Positions 44,412 to 55,314 of a stretch of DNA of 64,000 nt are shown here, one piece after another; the first letter of the stretch is position 1, and every line of letters begins with the position of its first letter. Source of the DNA: Diphasiastrum complanatum. Lineage: Eukaryota; Streptophyta; Lycopodiopsida; Lycopodiales; Lycopodiaceae. Under the pieces are notes generated by a model. The model did no database searches and had not been told where the DNA came from. It saw only the letters and a list, made by a program, of their open reading frames with translations. The translations under genes and the position numbers were made by a program. The DNA lies in contig CM055092.1 of the NCBI GenBank assembly GCA_029204225.1, positions 15,276,059-15,340,058 of the forward strand. Reading direction: 5' to 3'.

Positions 44412-46233
44412 ATCCTTCCCTCCTCTAGCAAGTCATCGGTCCTCGATGACAAACTTTGGGTAAGACTTCTGCAATGCCTGTCGCGTCTCCCAGGTAGCAT
44501 CTGACAATGGATGCCCTTTCCAAGTTACTAGATACTCTTGAAGGAGACGATTCCGCAATCGTCGCTCCCTTCGATCTAGGATTCTGTCTGGCCCATAACC
44601 TGTGGTGTCTTTCTCCACAAGAGACACTAGACCTTCCACCAAGCTATCGCCATCATGCAAACATTTCTTCAGTTTGCTAACATGGAATATTGGATGCACC
44701 TTGCATCCAACAGGTAGCTGTAGCTTATATGCTACTTGGCTCACCTTCTTAATAATCAACCATGGTCCACAATACCTAGGAGATAACTTGGCGCACTTTC
44801 CTGTGCGTAGCACCTTCGACTTCGAAGGGACTAGTAAATACACCCAATCTCCATTCTCAAATTCCCGATAGGTACGGTTCTCACGAGCATAACTCTCTGC
44901 CCTAGCTACAGCTTTGGACAAGTTATCTCGTGCCAACTCTAGCTTCTGCTGCATCTGAGCCAAAAACTCCACAACACTAGGTACCCTATGCGGAATTCCT
45001 ATAATTGCAGGACTCAGTGGCCTGAAACCATAATTGAGCTCAAATGGACTCAATCCAGTGGACGCATGTCTCTTATCATTGTACGCGAACTCCAATAGCG
45101 GTAAATGCTTTACCCAGTCTGTTTGCGTACTACTCACATATGCCCTAAGCATATCTTCCAAGATCTGATTCACTCGCTCTGTCTGGCCATCCGTCTGAGG
45201 ATGCTCAGAGCTACTCATCCGCAACTGTGTTCCCAACTTGGCGAACACCTCAATCCAGAAATTTCCCATAAACTTGGGATCCCTGTCAGAAACTATGGAC
45301 TTCGGAAGACCATGTAACCTGACAATATTCTGAATAAACAACTCAGCCACTTGCGGAGTTGTGACCTTCTTGGTCGTTGCGATGAAATGAGCCATCTTGG
45401 AGAATTTGTTTACCACTACCATAACGGAATTGAATCCATTCTGGGTTCTGGGTAGCCCAACAATAAAATCCATAGAGATGCTTTCCCACCTTCCTGTAGG
45501 TATCTCAAGTGGATGTAGCAAGCCCGGAGGACTTACTCTCTCGGCCTTGTTCACCTGACAAGCCGTGCAACGCTGGACATACTCTCTTACATCCCGCTGC
45601 AATCGTGGCCAGAAATAATGCCTTCTCAAAAGCTCACTGGTCTTATCAATACCAAGGTGCCCTGCGCAGGGACTATCATGGCATTCATGAAGTATCTTAC
45701 GACGAAGATACTTCACGTCTGGCATGAAAACTTTTCCATTTCTCAATAACATACCATCCTTCACGGTGTATGTTAAATATGTACTAGTGTGTGCCTCTAC
45801 GGAAGCGACAGCCTCAACTGACTCTTCCGTTTGGTCGACTACCTTGCGCTCATTAGGCCACACACGCTGACAATGCGGGTCCTTTTCTTGAGCCTTCTTA
45901 ATCTCCTCCATGAGACCACTGTCAACCATAGTAAAGCTCATCTGATGCAGTATACGAGATAGTGCATCAGCGACCACATTTTCCTTCCCTCTTCGGAAGC
46001 GAATTTCCAAATGAAATTCCTGCATCAGCTCGGCCCACCGAGCTTGGCGGCTCTTCAAATCTGGCTGAGTGCAAAAATACCTTAAAGTATGATGATCAGT
46101 GTACACATAAAACTCGGTGCCATATAAATAATGTCTCCACACCTTGAGCGCATGTATAATCGCATACAGCTCTTGCTCGTGTGTAGGATATCTCTGTTGA
46201 GCTGGTGTCAACTTCTTACTTTCAAAGGCTACT
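44412..46233 (-). mobile_element. Gypsy chromovirus A, 3' segment
   Basis: This is the downstream half of element A (RNase H end, integrase, chromodomain, polypurine tract), cut from its upstream half at 53,297 by the insertion of element B. The shared 5-bp duplication CTACT lies at 46,229-46,233 and 53,297-53,301. With B and one duplication copy removed, the RNase H reading frame continues without a break. Confidence 0.85.
44433..46211 (-). CDS. Element A RNase H end, integrase and chromodomain
   Basis: An open frame of 592 codons. It begins in RNase H (YPTHEQELYAIIHALKVWRHYL, VYTDHHTLRYF, ADALSRI). The integrase zinc-binding H-H-C-C domain follows (ECHDSPCAGH...CTACQVNKAE). The DDE core has SMDFIVGLP, SDRDPKFMG and TDGQTERVNQ. 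The C-terminal GPF-like region has SPRYCGPWLI and VHPIFHVSKLKK. A chromodomain ends it (EYLVTWKGHPLSDATWE). The chromodomain marks it as a chromovirus; such domains can steer integration by reading histone marks. This half has no lesion, but the upstream half is broken. Confidence 0.9.
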   Translation of the reverse strand: MTPAQQRYPTHEQELYAIIHALKVWRHYLYGTEFYVYTDHHTLRYFCTQPDLKSRQARWAELMQEFHLEIRFRRGKENVVADALSRILHQMSFTMVDSGLMEEIKKAQEKDPHCQRVWPNERKVVDQTEESVEAVASVEAHTSTYLTYTVKDGMLLRNGKVFMPDVKYLRRKILHECHDSPCAGHLGIDKTSELLRRHYFWPRLQRDVREYVQRCTACQVNKAERVSPPGLLHPLEIPTGRWESISMDFIVGLPRTQNGFNSVMVVVNKFSKMAHFIATTKKVTTPQVAELFIQNIVRLHGLPKSIVSDRDPKFMGNFWIEVFAKLGTQLRMSSSEHPQTDGQTERVNQILEDMLRAYVSSTQTDWVKHLPLLEFAYNDKRHASTGLSPFELNYGFRPLSPAIIGIPHRVPSVVEFLAQMQQKLELARDNLSKAVARAESYARENRTYREFENGDWVYLLVPSKSKVLRTGKCAKLSPRYCGPWLIIKKVSQVAYKLQLPVGCKVHPIFHVSKLKKCLHDGDSLVEGLVSLVEKDTTGYGPDRILDRRERRLRNRLLQEYLVTWKGHPLSDATWETRQALQKSYPKFVIEDR

Positions 46234-46728
46234 TATAAAGTCCTCAACTCAGGATTCTAGTCTACGCATACCATACAAAGCAACAACACATGGGAACCGG
46301 TGGAGGTTAAACCAACCCAACCAAACCTAGATCGTACGGATCTAGCCCCCAAGCTATGGATCAATCAGAGTCGTGGAAAGAGGAGTCACACCAGCAGCAT
46401 GTAACTACTCATCACAAATCAAGCATACACTAGTGAGAGCCCAACAGGTATACTTATACCCTCCAAGGCCCATGCACCACTAGTAGTGCACTGTGACACC
46501 TCACTAGACACCTTTGCAGCCTATCTGGGCCACGTCATCCAGTTCCCTAATGACTCACTGATAGACCAATACCAACTCCACCACCATGTATTTAGGCCTA
46601 CAACCATTAATTATGACCATGTACACATAAGGGCCCCAATTCCCTTATAGTCACAATTAACTTACGGGTTGTTGGTCTACCGGTCCCTAGCGTGGACACG
46701 CTACCCGAGACTAGTCATGGGCATGACA
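46234..46728 (-). repeat. 3' LTR of element B (495 bp)
   Basis: Plus-strand ends are TATAAAGTCC and GGGCATGACA. In minus sense the LTR runs TGTCATGCCC to GGACTTTATA, so its 3' end is TA rather than the usual CA. Confidence 0.92.
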
Positions 46729-46742
46729 TTCTTCCCCCCTTA
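46729..46742 (-). other. Polypurine tract of element B
   Basis: The reverse complement AAGGGGGGAAGAA lies directly inside the 3' LTR. Confidence 0.8.
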
Positions 46743-46756
46743 TTCAAGTTCTGTCC

Positions 46757-47128
46757 TCAGAACTTAAAACTGGGAAAGTTCCTCCTTAAGCTTCCTTCCT
46801 GTTCCCAGGAATCGTCATCGTCCGTACATCCCCTCCATTGATGCTCGGTAACTATACGATTTCTCAATCGTTTAGTTCTTGTATCCAAGATCTTTTCGGG
46901 TTCTAGACGAGATACACCCGATGATTCATCCAACAGGTCCAACTGATCTCCAGATCCAAGATGCTCTCCTTCACGTAGACTCTTCTTGAGATGACTAACG
47001 TGAAATACGGGATGCACTTGCGATCCATCCGGGAGTTCCAATTGGTAAGCTAAGGATCCGATCTTTTTCAAGATCTTAAATGGTCCTCTATATCTAGGGG
47101 ACAACTTATAATGCTTACCGATACCCAA
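46757..47128 (-). pseudogene. Element B integrase C-terminus with degraded chromodomain
   Basis: It encodes [34 protein letters not shown] and [16 protein letters not shown]. The last is the lead into a chromodomain, but the usual YLVKWKG block is altered to [14 protein letters not shown]. The core aromatic positions are partly lost, which could mean a divergent or failing chromodomain. It is separated from the integrase core by a frame slip near 47,100. Confidence 0.8.
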
Positions 47129-47952
47129 TCTCCCACTTGGAAGTCTCTCGGTGATCTTTTCAGATTTGCATAATGTCTGTCCCTATCCTGGGCACTTTGG
47201 ACATTTTCACGTGCAATCCGTAGCATTTCCTGCATATCGTGTAGGAAATCCGCTACTTTCTGAAACTTGATCGTCCGAGTCTCAACCACAATGGGTGACC
47301 TAGGCTCAAAACCGTACATAAGCATAAACGGGCTATAACCGGTAGCCGAATGCTTACTACTATTATAGGCAAACTCGATCAATGGAAGGTACTTTTCCCA
47401 ATCAGATTGCCGTCTGGAAACATATGCCAGAAGCATTTGTTCCATCGTCTGATTTGTTCTTTCCGTCTGTCCATCCGTTTCAGGATGATCAGAAGAACCC
47501 AAGCTCAGTGTCGTCTCTAGTTTAGCGAATACGGTCGACCAAAAGTGACCGGTGAACTTCGGATCGCGATCGCTCACAATATCACCTGGTAATCCGTAAA
47601 GCCTAAACAGACGCTCTACAAATATTTGAGCTAAATCAGAAGCTTTTGCGGTGGTTTTTACTGGAATAAACGTAGCCAATTTGGTAAGACGGTCGACCAC
47701 AACCCAAATTTCATCATGTTGTTTATTTGTCCGCGGTAACCCAACCACGAAATCCATGGAAATAATATCCCATCTCTTATTAGGGATATCCAGTGGATGC
47801 AACAAACCACCCACCTTATGGCGTTCAGCTTTATTCAACTGGCACTGGACACACTTGACCACATAAGATTCTAAAAGGGCTTGAGTTTTGGCCAATAAAA
47901 ATCCCTTCGTACCAAATCCAATGTACGATGTATGCCGGGATGTCCTGCGCAT
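47068..47952 (-). pseudogene. Element B integrase core
   Basis: It encodes the second half of the zinc domain (CVQCQLNKAERH) and the DDE core with SMDFVVGLPRT (Asp), SDRDPKFTGHFW (Asp) and ETDGQTERTNQ (Glu), then FAYNSSKHSATGYSPF. It overlaps the next upstream frame by about 80 bases in a different phase, which shows a frameshift between the two halves of the zinc domain. Confidence 0.88.
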
Positions 47953-50054
47953 GGTGAGTCATGACATTCATAAAGAATTTTATTCTTAACAACATCCACA
48001 TCAGGCACACAAACCTTTCCTTTCCTGAACAAAAGTCCATTACGGATAGAGAAGTCATCAGTACCCTTTATATCCTTCCCCCAAGACTGATCACCATGAT
48101 CATCAGTCCCGCTTGATGAAACTGCTAGAACCCTATTCCAGATTGGTCCAAAATGTGGGTCTTTCTCATAAAGACCTCTCAGAGAAAGATAAAAGTCTGT
48201 ACTGATCTCAGTGAAGGAAAGTTCGTTCACTTCACCAATTCGACTAAGTGCATCAGCCACCTGATTAGATGAGCCCTTGATATACCGCACTTCAAAGTCA
48301 AATTCTTGCATGAGTTCTGCCCATCTGGCCTTACGACCTCGCAAATCATTCTGATTACAAAAATACTTTAAAGGTTGATGATCTGTATTAACCACGAATT
48401 TATTACTGTACATGTAATGCCTCCATGATTTCAAAGCATGGATCACTGCAAAAAGCTCTTTTTCCTGAGTGGTGTATCTGACCTGAGCATCGGTTAGTTT
48501 CTTACTTTCAAAGGCAACGGGCTGACCCTCCTGTAAGAGAACAGCTCCAATAGCCGTATCACTCGCGTCAGTGTTAATGACGAACGACAAATCTGGATCC
48601 GCTATTCTCAAAACTGGAGCTGAGGCAATTAGAAGCTTGAGTTTGCGAAAACTCTCATCTAATTTCTCATTCCATCTTATAGGAGGACCTGGCAAACCTT
48701 TGCGACTTTTCACGCCTTTCAACATATTTTTGAGAGGTGCAGCAATCTTCGAGTACTCCTCTGCAAATCTACGAAAAAACACAGTGAAACCTAAGAATGA
48801 CTTAAGTTCACACACCGTTTTAGGAATTGGCCATTCCACTACCGTCTTCACCTTTTCCTCGTCAATCTTGATCCCAAAGAAGGTAATCTTATGACCTAGG
48901 TAAAGAAGTTTCTTTTTAAAGAATTCGCACTTTGATTCTTTCGCATAAAGCTTCTCTTGTCTTAAGATACGTAAGACAGTACAAAGATGCTTAGCGTGCT
49001 CTTTGAGTGTTCTGCTATAGATCAGAATATCGTCCAGAAACACTACAACGAACGTCTTCAAATATGGACGAAACAAATCGTTCATCATTTGCTGGAAAGA
49101 AGCCGGAGCTTTTGTCAAACCAAAGGGCAATACAAGAAACTCGTAGTGGCGAAACCTGGTCCTAAAACCGGTTTTAGATACATCTTCCGGATGTATCCTA
49201 ATATGATGGTATCCCGTACGTAGATCAATTTTCGTGAAGTATTTAGCTCCATTCAATCGATCTATGAGATCGTCCATCCTGGGCAACGGGTATTTATTTT
49301 TAACTGTTAGTTTGTTCAGACCCTTGTAATCTACACATAGCCGGAAACTCCCATCTTTCTTACTCTTAAGAAGGACAGGTGCTCCCCATGGAGATTTACT
49401 AGGTCTTATGTGTCCCATCCTGAGATATTCCTCGATCTGCCTAGCCACTTCCTCCTCTTCCTTCTGACTAAACCGATATGGTTGTCTAAAGATAGGACGG
49501 CTATCGGGCAAAAGATCTATCTTATGATCTACTGACCGAGCGGGTGGTAGTCCATAAGGTAGCTGCTTCGGAAAAACTTCACTAAAGTCTTGCTTTAAAT
49601 CTTGCAAAAGCTGGTGTTCTTGATGCGAATTTTCGGTGTTAAAGCATGAAAACACATTCACATCCCCAACATCACAATGCATACGAGATTTCAAAAGCAA
49701 GTGAAAGAGTTCATACTTAGAATCATGAAGTTTCTCAATTAATTCAGCCGAGGAAATCATCGGCGATGGAAGTACATCGGTCTCTCCAGAAATAGAGACA
49801 GTCTGATCAAACTTATTTTTAAATACCATAGAATGATTTTTAAAATCTATCTCTAAAGAGTCTGATTTGCCAAAAAACCATTCATAGCCCAAAATGACAT
49901 TAGTCCGGTCCAGATTCATGACATGGAAATCCAACAGCTCAACATAGTCCTGCATCCGAAGCTCTAAGTTCGAGATTTTGACATCCCAAATCTCAGTGTC
50001 CAACCCTGAGGCAAGACGGATCACGTAACGATGATCACTGGCCATGGTGGGCAC
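47871..50054 (-). pseudogene. Element B protease end, RT, RNase H, integrase start
   Basis: A 727-codon open stretch in the same frame as gag-protease but separated from it by one TGA. It has the rest of protease (NVILGYEWF), then RT with FRLCVDYKGLNKLT, PLPRMDDLID, FTKIDLRTGYHHIRI, FRTRFRHYEFLVLPFGL and the catalytic FVVVFLDDILIYS. RNase H follows with NTDASDTAIGAVLLQ and VNTDHQPLKYF, then the start of the integrase zinc domain (ECHDSPCAGHPG). The RT and RNase H catalytic residues are intact. Confidence 0.9.
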
Positions 50055-50744
50055 TCAGAGCTTCTGCACAAGTCGAGCATTCAAAAAATTGTGAGTACTG
50101 CCTGAATCAAATAGCACATTCACGTCTTTCCCTAAAATATTGCCTCTCACACGAAACAATTCATTAGGCTTGAAAGAGATTGCACTAAAGTTACAAGTAC
50201 AGTCACAATTATTTAACAAATTGACTTCCAATTTACCTGCCGGTAAATCCACAGTCATGAAACTTGACGACTTTGCTTTCCGTTCGGGGCACTGTTTGGC
50301 ACGGTGTCCGGGTTTATTGCAGAGGAAACACAGATTTTGTTTAAGCTTTGCCAACCGTGCTTTGTCTTTCACCACCAGTTTTTTCTTATTCTTCTTTTTC
50401 TTTGAATGTTGGTACGCTTCTGCTTCCAATTCGTCAAAAAACTGCTTCTTATGTTTGTTAGATTTTTCTTGCCTGGGTTTCGGGGCCGTTTGGCCGTGCA
50501 CGCTTTTCTGTGATGCAACAACTGTACTATCATAAGCTTTCGCCACACGGATAGCATCCTCTACTGATTTAAGGATATTTTGTTTGCATTCATTTTGATA
50601 GTCAGCAGGCAGTCCGGCAATAAATTGCCACTGTGCTAACTTACGATCAAAAAGCGGCACCTTGGCCAAAGAGTCCAAGAACTCTTGGACATAACTGTCC
50701 AGTTCTCGACTACCCATTTTGCAGTTGATAAACCGAATATACAA
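50055..50744 (-). pseudogene. Element B gag C-terminal half and protease active site
   Basis: It encodes the end of capsid (QFIAGLPADYQNECKQNI), a basic linker (KKKKNKKKLVVK), a zinc knuckle C-FL-C-NKPG-H-RAKQ-C and the protease loop VNVLFDSGSTHNFL. The frame ends in TGA at 50,055-50,057, just past the active site. The pol frame continues in the same phase, so one point change would explain it, or a rare read-through site. Confidence 0.85.
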
Positions 50745-51288
50745 CTCGGAATCGTCTATCGTGACAAAAGCTTTCGGAATTCGTCAGGAATCCAGCCCAA
50801 GTCACCGGTTTCGTGGAAAGTTCCCTCCACCAAGAAGAGGCTTTACCTTCCAGAAACAATAGAAACGATGATATTCGTTTATCCTCTGGGACTTTGTGCA
50901 AGCTAAAATAGCTTGTCCAACGGTTTATCCAATCTTCAACAAATTCCGGGCGTTTAAACTTTTTATCGCCGGAAAATATTTCCGGTTGGTAGCCCAAGTT
51001 GTTAGAGTTAATTGCTTGCAATTGATTGAATAGATTTTGCATTTGTTTATCCCGTTGTTTATTGCTCTGATGAAGTTCTAAAACTGCCTTGCCTAAGGTG
51101 TGCAACAGTTTTTCAGAGTCTAGGGTGTCATCACTGCCGGGTGAGGCCGGTTGAATCTCCGTATTCCCCCCATCACTTCTTGGTGATGCCGGGTGAAATT
51201 CGGTAGCACCCCCTTCCAAAATTCCATCAGTATCCATTTGCCTGACAACTGAAAAATTAAAATTTTTTCGTTCAGTTAATGCATTCAT
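50710..51288 (-). pseudogene. Element B gag N-terminal half
   Basis: ATG at 51,288 starts a 192-codon frame. A coiled-coil-like stretch (QSNKQRDKQMQNLFNQLQ) precedes the capsid domain (FKRPEFVEDWINRWTSYF, ASSWWRELS, VTWAGFL). The frame drifts after TWAGFL, and the true continuation (YIRFINCKMGSRELD) lies in another phase. A one-base slip sits near 50,770-50,790. Confidence 0.85.
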
Positions 51289-51289
51289 T

Positions 51290-51759
51290 ACGGGTATAAT
51301 TTACAAAATTAAGCAATGTTTACAAAAACCGTTTTACAGACCATTCGTGCTCTATTTACCAATTATACCAATGAATCACCGAATGGATCATTGACGCAAT
51401 AAAAAACGAGATTAACCATCAATGCGTCACTTAACAACTGTTAGCACAAATAACAACTGCAAAATTGAACCATTAGTTCTTAAAAACTGAAAAAACCCAT
51501 GTCCAAAAAAAAAAAATCCACAAGTAGAAATTTTTTTTTTTTTTTCAATGGTGAACCTGTCCACACCTATCCCGGGCCCTTCCTCACCTACCCCCATGCA
51601 TTACTCTCAAGTTACAAAAAGATAACTAAAGAAAACTTGCCACCTACCGCCCCCCCCCCCCCAATCCTCTCCACGGGCTACCACACACGGGCTTCGCAGC
51701 TCCTCACGCGCCCCACATTCGACTTCAAAACGCGAGCAGCCAAGCCAGCCTGTACAGGC

Positions 51760-51812
<53 letters not shown>

Positions 51813-52786
51813 CGAGAGCGTGCTCTGCAATCGTTGTTAGGTGGGCCGGAAATGCATGGAGAGGCGCCCTCCTTCACCCAATCAAACTGAGTTTTCTCAG
51901 TAGGTTTTCAGGGTGCCAGAGATGAGGAAGCTAGGCGGATTTGCAGCATGCATTGAGAGTTTTTTTTTTTCATAGCTCTTTTAACCTTTGTTTTGCAGGA
52001 AGCACAAAACATAAGCCATCTGCTGTTTTTGGCAGATTACCACTATTCTATCAGCAATTTATAGTTGCTATTGCTTTCCATTATCAATTTCCAGCATAAG
52101 CAAGGTTTTGATACAAGATTTTGCAAGGTTTGCCCTCACTATGCTTGGTAAACAGAGGTTATGCTGCCAAAATTTTCACAGAACTATAGTTTTGTAGGTT
52201 ACTACAACTATTTTATCCAATAGCCACTAGTTCCGAACCCAACCATTCCTCAAAATGGCTTTATAGGCTCTTAAGCCTGCAAACAACTGTTAGTTTGCTG
52301 GAAAATGAAGCATAAGCCTGTACTTCACAGTAAGCAGCCTTGCAAACCTGCTAACAACACCAACACTCAACAGCCAACAGATTAGAGTAATTTTGCTTCT
52401 ATTTCAGCCTATTCCCACCGATTTAAAACCAAACAGGCAATAGACAACATTCGAAATACAGCAATCATTTCTGAGAAGAACAAGAAACTAGAGGGAATAA
52501 ACCAGCCAACCAATAAAGTAATTGTTGCTTTCACAAAAATGCTAACCACAGAGTAATCGGCAACAACAGAATTGACACAGAATTCATTCCAAGAAACCAA
52601 TTCGAAAAGCACAAAAACCAACCAATTGTGAGCCTGGTAGTGCACTTACCACACAATCGATTGCAATTCGAAAACTATTTCCAAAGGGAAGAAAATTCCA
52701 CAATTCCACCGTTTTGTTGCTTACTCCGTCGATGAGAAAACGTCGAGATTTCCACTCAGCACTTTCGATGGTAAATCCTGCTTAGA
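51290..52786 (-). other. Element B 5' leader, 1.5 kb
   Basis: Non-coding sequence between the primer-binding site and gag, long for a plant gypsy leader. It contains a GA tract (51,762-51,806), a C run (51,649-51,662) and T/A runs. No other feature is recognised. Confidence 0.7.
51762..51806. repeat. (GA)n microsatellite, 45 bp, in B leader
   Basis: GA repeats on the plus strand (CT on the coding strand of element B), followed by three GAGAGC-type units. Confidence 0.95.
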
Positions 52787-52801
52787 CTGGCTCTGATACC
52801 G
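52787..52801 (-). other. Primer-binding site of element B
   Basis: The reverse complement CGGTATCAGAGCCAG matches the initiator-Met tRNA 3' end complement (TGGTATCAGAGCCAG) except for its first base. It lies one base inside the 5' LTR. Confidence 0.85.
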
Positions 52802-52802
52802 A

Positions 52803-53296
52803 TATAAAGTCCTCAACTTAGGATTCTAGTCTAAGCATACCATACAAAGCAACAACACATGGGAACCAGTGGAGGTTAAACCAACCCAACCAAACCTAGA
52901 TCGTACGGATCTAGCCCCCAAGCTATGGATCAATCAGAGTCGTGGAAAGAGGAGTCACACCAGCAGCATGTAGCTACTCATCACAAATCAAGCATACATA
53001 GTGAGAGCCCAACAGGTATACTTATACCCTCCAAGGCCCATGCACCACTAGTAGTGCACTGTGACACCTCACTGGACACCTTTGCAGCCTATCTGGGCCA
53101 TGTCATCCAGTTCCCTAATGACTCACTGATAGACTAATACCAACTCCACCACCATGTATTTAGGCCTACAACCATTAATTATGACCATGTACACATAAGG
53201 GCCCCAATTCCCTTATAGTCACAATTAACTTACGGGTTGTTGGTCTACCGGTCCCTAGCGTGGACACGCTACCCGAGACCATTCATGGGCATGACA
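52803..53296 (-). repeat. 5' LTR of element B (494 bp)
   Basis: Near-identical to 46,234-46,728. It ends GGGCATGACA, followed by the duplication CTACT at 53,297-53,301. Confidence 0.92.
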
Positions 53297-53301
53297 CTAC
53301 T

Positions 53302-54017
53302 GGTCTACCCTCTTGGCTCAACAATGCACCTACGGCAATGCCACTTGCATCCGTCTCTAGGTCAAAAGGTTTCTGGGTATCCACAATCTTGAGAACTGGA
53401 GCCGTGGCCACAGACTCCTTCAAGTTTTCAAAATGTTGCTGAGCTTCAGCATCCCATCGAACCACAGTGTTGTTTTTCCTTAACTGGTCCGTTAAAAGAG
53501 CAGCTATCCAGGAATAAATTCTAACAAACCGCCGATAAAACTTACAAAAGCCCAAGAAAGACTGTAATTGGCGTATATCGGCAGGCCTCGGCCACTTCTT
53601 AACCACAGCCACCTTGGCTGGATCAACCAAAATACCCTCAGCTGTCACTACGTGACCCAAATACTCGACACGAGTCTTACACAACTCTGTCTTCTGAGCA
53701 TTGGCATACAAGACAAAAGCTTGTAACTTGCCCAAAACGGTCTTGAGATGAATCTCATGCTCCTCAACCGCTTTACTAAAAACCAATATATCGTCAATAA
53801 AATTGACGACAAACTTGCCCATATAGTCTCGCAAGACATCGTTCATGAGCATCATGAACGTGGCTGCGGCATTGGTTAACCCAAATGGCATAACCAAAAA
53901 TTCATAATGACCGAAACGGGTTCGGAAGGCCGTCTTCTGGACGTCTTCATCTGGAATCCGTATTTGATGGTATCCACTTTTGAGATCTATCTTACTGAAA
54001 ATGGTTGCACCTTGCAA
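53302..54017 (-). pseudogene. Element A RT catalytic half and RNase H start
   Basis: It encodes IFSKIDLKSGYHQIRI, FRTRFGHYEFLVMPFGL, the catalytic FVVNFIDDILVFS, EYLGHVVTAEGI and the RNase H start DLETDASGIAVGALLSQEG. It ends where element B is inserted. Confidence 0.9.
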
Positions 54018-54883
54018 CGCATCCAGTAGGGGAAACTACCATCCTTTGTCTTAACAAGTAAAATAGGAGTGGCGAAAGGTGAATAACTTGGACGGATGTA
54101 CCCCAACTTGAGATACTCCTCCAACATCTTTTTGACTTCCTCTTCCTCTTTTATGCTCATCCTATAAGGAGGTCTACATACCGGACTTGCCCCTAGAACA
54201 AGCTCAATACGATGATCAACGTTCCGACTAGGCAGCAATCCCTCTGGCATATTACTAATTAGCATGTGTTTGAACTGCGTGCCGATGGATTTCTCCAACT
54301 CACTTGCTGGGTCACATCTAGACTGTAATGCAAATACATGTGCACTAGGGGATGCAAAAGTAAATGAAGCTTCTTGTGGTTTATTAGTGAGTGTGCTTAT
54401 TTGATTATTACCAACATAAGAATCAAAACTGGAATCAACATTCACATAACACAACCACAAATACTGAATCTCCATTCTCTTTATTTGCATATAGGTAACA
54501 AGAGGACCCTCAACAGATGGTCTCTCCCCCTTTAAGACATGAGACCTACCCTCATGCCCGAACTTATACACATGTGATTTAAAATCTATAGCGGGCTGCT
54601 TACTTGCATGCCACCGCTTACCAAGTACAATATCAAACTTAGCTAGTTTAGTGATTTCAAAATCTGACTTCTCGTTATACGTCTTAATAGACAAAGACGC
54701 CCGAGAGATTCTTTCATCCCAAACCTCTGTTCCCTTACCATCTGGCATCTCAACAGTATACCGGTAATCAGATGGAACAGTAGCCAAGTGAAATTTCTTC
54801 ACCACACGAGAATTGATGATATTATGTGAGGAACCGGTGTCAAATAAGACGAGCACGTCATGACCTTCCAGTTTTCCCCTCAT
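53987..54883 (-). pseudogene. Element A protease and RT start, with RT deletion
   Basis: It encodes the protease loop VLVLFDTGSSHNII (intact D-T-G), FDIVLGKRWH, then RT IELVLGASPVCRPPYRM and ILLVKTKDGSF. Directly after GSF the frame passes into the sequence just before IFSKIDL. The usual R-C-x-DYR-LN..T stretch of roughly 25-30 residues is therefore deleted and the frame shifts. RT cannot be functional. Confidence 0.88.
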
Positions 54884-54888
54884 GCGTA

Positions 54889-55312
54889 TCAGTTCTCTAT
54901 TTGGAAACTAATAAGCTTCCTGCGCTTTGGTGGACAAGAAACAAACTGGTGCCTCTGGAACAGCTTCCGCACCGAAATAGTCATGACACGACGAGTGTCC
55001 TCATCATCACTTACCAACAAGTCATCCAGAATTTCCTCATCCTTGCCCTCATCTTGACGTTGCATAGTATGGAGCTTCTTGCCCGTACGTCGAGGACAAT
55101 CTTTGAAAAGATGCTTGCCAAGACAAAAAAAACATAATCCGTTTTTCTTGTCCTTTTCCTTTTGCTCAGGACTAAGGGGAGACTTGTCGTAAGCACGACG
55201 AGCCATAGGAGATCCCGCCTTGCGCTTCAAAGTCTGCTGCATCTGGATAGGATCCTTCTGCGAAAAGCCTTTCTGACCAGCTTGGCCAGACTTTCGCGAA
55301 CCCTTCTTCTGA
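54889..55312 (-). pseudogene. Element A gag C-terminal linker and zinc knuckle
   Basis: A basic linker leads to C-FF-C-LGK-H-LFKD-C, a zinc knuckle one residue short between the second Cys and the His. It then runs through an acidic stretch (DEEILDDLLVSDDEDT). It is separated from capsid by the TAG near 55,315 and from protease by a frame slip near 54,890. Confidence 0.82.
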
Positions 55313-55314
55313 GG

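Larger units (their letters stand above)
46234..53296 (-). mobile_element. Gypsy chromovirus B, 7,063 bp, inserted in A
   Basis: LTRs at 46,234-46,728 (3') and 52,803-53,296 (5') flank gag-protease-RT-RNase H-integrase on the minus strand. Target duplication CTACT lies at both sides. A primer-binding site lies at 52,787-52,801 and a polypurine tract at 46,729-46,742. By eye the LTRs differ by about nine substitutions and one 1-base gap, so B is fairly young. The coding region has four lesions: a gag frame slip near 50,780, a TGA at 50,055-50,057, and frame slips near 47,900 and 47,100. It is therefore defective. Confidence 0.92.
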
